Of a stretch of DNA of 64,000 bases, positions 60,969 to 64,000 are shown piece after piece. Location of the stretch: positions 1,364,001 to 1,428,000 of the forward strand of contig NZ_JACBZY010000001.1 of NCBI RefSeq assembly GCF_013408685.1, written 5' to 3'. Below the pieces are notes generated by a model. The model was not told the DNA's origin. It did not search any database and worked only from the letters and a program-made list of their open reading frames with translations. The first letter of the stretch is position 1; each line of letters opens with the position of its first letter. Made by a program: the position numbers and the translations under genes. Source of the DNA: Schumannella luteola. GTDB taxonomy: Bacteria > Actinomycetota > Actinomycetes > Actinomycetales > Microbacteriaceae.

Positions 60969-62945
60969 CTACTTCAGCTTGTCGGTGATGATCTGCATCA
61001 CGTTCGTGTCGGCGAGCGTCGTCGTGTCGCCGACCTCGCGGCCCTCGGCGACGTCGCGCAGCAGGCGCCGCATGATCTTGCCCGAGCGGGTCTTCGGCAG
61101 CTCGGTCACGATGAACACCTGGCGCGGTCGGGCGATCGCGCCGATCTGCTGGGCGACGTGGGCGCGCAGCACATCCGCCGCCTCGGCCGCCGTCGCGACA
61201 TCCGCCTGGCTGGCCTTGACGATCACGAAGGCGACGACCGCCTGACCGGTGGTCTCGTCGTTCGCGCCGACGACCGCCGACTCGGCGACCCACGGATGCG
61301 ACACCAGCGCCGACTCGATCTCGGCCGTCGAGAGGCGATGGCCCGAGACGTTCATGACGTCGTCGACCCGGCCGAGCAGCCAGATGTCGCCGTCCTCGTC
61401 CTTGCGGGCGCCGTCGCCGGCGAAGTACTGCGGCGGCTCGCCGTCGCCGCCCGGGAACTTCGACCAGTAGGTCTCGACGAAGCGCTCCGGGTCGCCCCAG
61501 ATGCCGCGCAGCATGCTCGGCCAGGGTTCGGTGACGACCAGCAGGCCGCCCTCGCCGTTGGCGACGGGCGTGCCGTCTTCATTCAGCACATCCACCGAGA
61601 TCCCCGGCAGCGGCACCTGCGCCGATCCCGGCTTCAGCGTCGTCACGCCCGGCAGCGCGCTGATCATGATGCCGCCGGTCTCTGTCTGCCACCAGGTGTC
61701 GACGATCGGCGCGGCTCCGGCGCCGATGATGTCGCGGTACCAGATCCACGCCTCCGGGTTGATGGGCTCGCCCACCGAGCCGAGCAGGCGGATGCTCGAC
61801 AGGTCGTACTTCTGCGGCTCCTGCCGCCCGATCTTCATGAACGAGCGGATCGCGGTCGGCGCCGAGTAGAAGATCGACACCTGGTACTTCTCGACGACCT
61901 CCCACCAGCGCGCCGGGTGCGGGGTGTCGGGCGTGCCCTCGTAGATGACCTGCGTGGCGCCGTTCGCGAGCGGGCCGTAGACGACGTAGCTGTGGCCGGT
62001 GATCCAGCCGACGTCGGCGGTGCACCAGTAGACGTCGGTCTCGGGGTGCAGGTCGAAGACGTTCTTGTGCGTGTAGGCGGTCTGGGTGAGGTAGCCGCCC
62101 GAGGTGTGCAGGATGCCCTTCGGCTTCCCCGTCGTGCCCGAGGTGTAGAGGATGAACAGCGGGTTCTCGGCGTCGAAGGCCTCCGCCTCGTGCTCGTCGC
62201 TCGCCTCCTCGACCGTGTCGTGCCACCACAGGTCGCGACCTTCGGTCCATTCGACCGTGTTCTCGCCGCGGCGCACCACCAGCACGTGCTCGACGGTGCT
62301 CTCGCCGTCGGCCAGGGCAGCATCCACCGCGTTCTTGAGCGGGAAGACCTTGCCCTTGCGCCAGCCGCCGTCGGCCGTGATCACGAGCTTGGCCTCGGCG
62401 TCGTCGATGCGGGCGCGCAGGCTGTCGGCGCTGAAGCCGCCGAAGACGACCGAGTGGATGGCGCCGAGCCGGGCGACTGCGAGCATCGCCACGACGGCCT
62501 CGGGGATCATCGGCAGGTAGATCGCGACCCGGTCGCCGTGACCGACGCCGAGCCCGGCGAGGGTGTTCGCGGCGCGCTTCACGTCGGCGGTGAGCTCTTC
62601 GTAGGTGATCGAGCGGCTGTCGCCCGGCTCGCCCTCCCAGTGCAGCGCGATGCGGTCGCCGTTGCCGGCCTCGACGTGCCGGTCGAGGCAGTTGTACGCG
62701 ACGTTGAGCTTGCCGTCGGCGAACCACTTCGCGAACGGGGCCTCGCTCCAGTCGAGCGTCTGGGTGAAGGGAGTGGACCACGAGAGCAGTTGCCGCGACT
62801 GGTCGCCCCAGAAGGCGAGGCGGTCGGCGGCGGCGGCCTCCGCGAGCTCCGGACCGGCGACCGCGTTCTCGACGAACGCGGGGGCGGGAGGGAAGCGGCG
62901 GGTCTCGTGGAGCAGGCTGTCGATCGAGTTCATGGACGTCGTCAT
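60969..62945 (-). CDS. acs: Acetyl-CoA synthetase
   Basis: 658 residues; activates acetate to acetyl-CoA via acetyl-AMP. Adenylate-forming motifs: YTSGTTGKPKGILHTSGGYL, core VYWCTADVGWITGHSYVVYGPL, WWQTETGGIMISALPG, YFAGDGARKDEDGDIWLLGRVDDVMNVSGHRLSTAEIESAL, and the C-terminal KTRSGKIMRRLLR, whose Lys is the acetylation control site in the family. Length is standard. ATG 62945 or ATG 62933 can start; AAGGA lies just before both. TAGGAT on the minus strand (63020-63015) may be the -10 box. It complements pta-ackA by working at low acetate. Confidence 0.95.
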   Translation of the reverse strand: MTTSMNSIDSLLHETRRFPPAPAFVENAVAGPELAEAAAADRLAFWGDQSRQLLSWSTPFTQTLDWSEAPFAKWFADGKLNVAYNCLDRHVEAGNGDRIALHWEGEPGDSRSITYEELTADVKRAANTLAGLGVGHGDRVAIYLPMIPEAVVAMLAVARLGAIHSVVFGGFSADSLRARIDDAEAKLVITADGGWRKGKVFPLKNAVDAALADGESTVEHVLVVRRGENTVEWTEGRDLWWHDTVEEASDEHEAEAFDAENPLFILYTSGTTGKPKGILHTSGGYLTQTAYTHKNVFDLHPETDVYWCTADVGWITGHSYVVYGPLANGATQVIYEGTPDTPHPARWWEVVEKYQVSIFYSAPTAIRSFMKIGRQEPQKYDLSSIRLLGSVGEPINPEAWIWYRDIIGAGAAPIVDTWWQTETGGIMISALPGVTTLKPGSAQVPLPGISVDVLNEDGTPVANGEGGLLVVTEPWPSMLRGIWGDPERFVETYWSKFPGGDGEPPQYFAGDGARKDEDGDIWLLGRVDDVMNVSGHRLSTAEIESALVSHPWVAESAVVGANDETTGQAVVAFVIVKASQADVATAAEAADVLRAHVAQQIGAIARPRQVFIVTELPKTRSGKIMRRLLRDVAEGREVGDTTTLADTNVMQIITDKLK

Positions 62946-63279
62946 CCTTGTTTCTCTGGCGTGACGCCGCGACGTGCCTGGTCGCCGCAGCGCTGCGGTG
63001 GTTCGGTGTTCTCGATCCTAATCACGGGCGGGTTGCGGCCGGGTTGCGCGCTCGGGGAGATGACGGCAGACGACGCGGAGGGGCGACCGGCTGGGCGTCA
63101 TGGGTCGGCTGTCGGCGTGGTGCCATCGCCGTGTCATGGTCGCGACAGTCGTGCGCCGGAGGGGCGTCGGCGAGACGCGTCGGCGTGTCGTCGCGGCCGA
63201 CGGGGTACGTTGCCGGCCGCGAATCCGTGCATTCGCATGAGTCCTGGTCGCGATCCCCGGAATTACGGGGTACACGCCG
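62946..63279. other. Intergenic region upstream of acs
   Basis: 334 bases without a gene. It contains the acs leader and a possible -10 box at 63015-63020. CCCCGGAATTACGGGG at 63255-63270 forms a short hairpin just before the 6C promoter. Nothing else stands out. Confidence 0.55.
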
Positions 63280-63307
63280 TTGCCAAGCCCCCCATTTGGA
63301 GTACACT
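63280..63307 (+). promoter_or_regulatory. Promoter of the 6C RNA
   Basis: TTGCCA (63280-63285), 16-base spacer, TACACT (63302-63307). Transcription should begin near 63314. Confidence 0.65.
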
Positions 63308-63313
63308 CAAGCC

Positions 63314-63413
63314 AGCCGAGGGTGACTTCGGCTCTGCAACGCAAGCGATTCCCCCCGATCCTGTGTTGCCGTGGCGGCGCCCGTTCCCCCCGATGGGCGC
63401 CGCCCCTCTTTAA
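63314..63413 (+). ncRNA. 6C small RNA
   Basis: About 100 bases between a good promoter and an intrinsic terminator, with no credible reading frame. Two hairpins each show six cytosines in the loop: stem GCAACGCA/TGTGTTGC (63336-63343 with 63362-63369) with CCCCCC at 63351-63356, and stem GGCGGCGCCC/GGGCGCCGCC (63373-63382 with 63395-63404) with CCCCCC at 63386-63391, then CCTCTTTAA. This is the defining layout of the actinobacterial 6C RNA, which has been found to affect growth and cell-envelope or cell-cycle genes through its C-rich loops. Position between acs and Tad-type genes also fits. Confidence 0.85.
63373..63412 (+). terminator. Terminator of the 6C RNA
   Basis: Perfect 10-bp stem (63373-63382 with 63395-63404) and CCTCTTTAA tail; it doubles as the second C-loop hairpin of the RNA. 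Confidence 0.82.
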
Positions 63414-63575
63414 CGGCCGGCGCGGTTCTTCGACTGCCGGCGCCGTGAGGCTCGGCGGCGTTCCCGATCTGGGACGATTCCGCGACGCGGGCGACGGCGT
63501 TCTCCACAGCCGCGAGCTGTCCACCGATCGTCGCCGCATCCGTTCGCCGACGTCGAGGCGGCCCAGAGTCGGGGG

Positions 63576-64000
63576 ATGCGCGAACCTCCCTCCGCGAACC
63601 TCGCTGACCAGACAGCCGAGCCGCCCGCCGGGCACGATGCGACCCCCGTGCTGCCGTTCGTCGCGCGGCCGGGCGTCGTGCCCCACGATGCGGGGGCGCA
63701 GGCTTCTGCCGCGGGCACGGATACCGGCTTCGGCGGCTCTGTCTCCGGCCGTGTCCCCGCCGCGGGCTGGGCGCTGGCGTCGTCGCGCGGGCGGACCGGG
63801 GGCGGGCCGTCGCCGACCTCGTTGCGGGACCCAGGATCGGTGCGGCTCGCCTCCGTCGCCGGACGCGACGATCTCAGCGAGATCGACTTCGGTCCGCTCA
63901 GCCCGCTCGTCGCCGACCCGCGGGCGACCGACGTGTTCCTCACCGCCGACGGCGCCCTCTGGGTCGACCGCGGGGGAGGGCTCGAGCCGGACGGCGATGC
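63576..64000 (+). CDS. TadA/CpaF-family ATPase, 5' end only
   Basis: First 141 residues; the gene runs off the window. After a long low-complexity N-terminus (residues 1-90) comes the start of the N-terminal domain of Tad/type IV secretion ATPases: LSEIDFGPLSPLVADPRATDVFLTADGALWVDRGGGLEP. This stretch is characteristic of TadA-family pilus or secretion ATPases in actinobacteria, which drive assembly of Flp-like pili. The Walker motifs lie beyond the window. ATG 63576 follows CAGAGT by six bases; a later start near residue 80 cannot be excluded. Neighbours acs and 6C RNA match the position of the mycobacterial tad-like locus. Confidence 0.78.
   Translation, partial: MREPPSANLADQTAEPPAGHDATPVLPFVARPGVVPHDAGAQASAAGTDTGFGGSVSGRVPAAGWALASSRGRTGGGPSPTSLRDPGSVRLASVAGRDDLSEIDFGPLSPLVADPRATDVFLTADGALWVDRGGGLEPDGD

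Noticed and set aside
63510-63536. TTCTCCACA and TGTCCAC, similar to DnaA boxes, upstream of the TadA-type gene
   Set aside because: Only two imperfect copies, no AT-rich segment and no dnaA/dnaN nearby; not an origin.

Overview
The window is high-GC DNA (mostly G or C at third codon positions) with actinobacterial gene content: class E-type LAxTG sorting signal, DUF222/HNH protein, 6C RNA, Rv2578c-type radical SAM protein, aspartokinase with an internal start, and a TadA-type ATPase beside acs. Order and protein style fit Micrococcales, most likely Microbacteriaceae (inference; no 16S in view). It looks like chromosome: no phage, plasmid, CRISPR or complete IS element was seen.

Layout. 1-3080: end of a multiple-monosaccharide ABC importer (mmsA-mmsB-chvE). 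3174-6736: a two-gene envelope glycosylation operon (GT2-GtrA fusion plus GT39 membrane transferase). 7007-9937: Bcr/CflA-type exporter and a DUF222/HNH protein. 10197-14345: PAP2 phosphatase, saccharopine-dehydrogenase-like enzyme, HerA-like ATPase. 14347-21285: two small membrane proteins, CorA, a divergent tetR/DUF998 pair with a visible operator, and two CNNM/HlyC-type membrane proteins. 21459-25804: tRNA-Ser, pta-ackA, an NAD(P)-binding protein and SRP RNA. 26259-34400: one 8.1-kb gene for a secreted, sortase-anchored protein with about 25 IPT/TIG repeats. 34667-46619: dnaX-recR, then lysC and asd, with an AraC/glyoxalase module and a divergent sbcDC pair set between them. 46675-55766: SGNH lipoprotein, mqo, a LacI regulator, an ABC-F protein behind a 0.3-kb attenuator-like leader, an XRE membrane regulator, a radical SAM protein under a perfect SOS box, an orphan LuxR regulator and thymidine kinase. 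55871-64000: membrane protein, tRNA-Pro, metallophosphoesterase-PBP, a small protein plus RidA, acs, the 6C small RNA and the start of a TadA/CpaF ATPase. From memory, dnaX-recR-lysC-asd and mpe-ponA-ridA-acs-6C-tadA match the Mycobacterium tuberculosis Rv3721c-Rv3659c region with local losses and gains.

Themes. pta-ackA and acs together give both the overflow and the scavenging route between acetate and acetyl-CoA. Many genes begin 6-7 nt after a TANNNT-like -10 box, which predicts leaderless mRNAs. The most interesting region is 50348-50695: promoter, a three-codon reading frame, an inverted repeat that begins inside its stop codon, and finally a terminator-like hairpin that includes the ribosome binding site and whose T-run runs into the TTG start of an ABC-F gene. 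This looks like ribosome-mediated attenuation of an antibiotic-resistance-type ABC-F. No wholly unknown multi-gene system was recognised.
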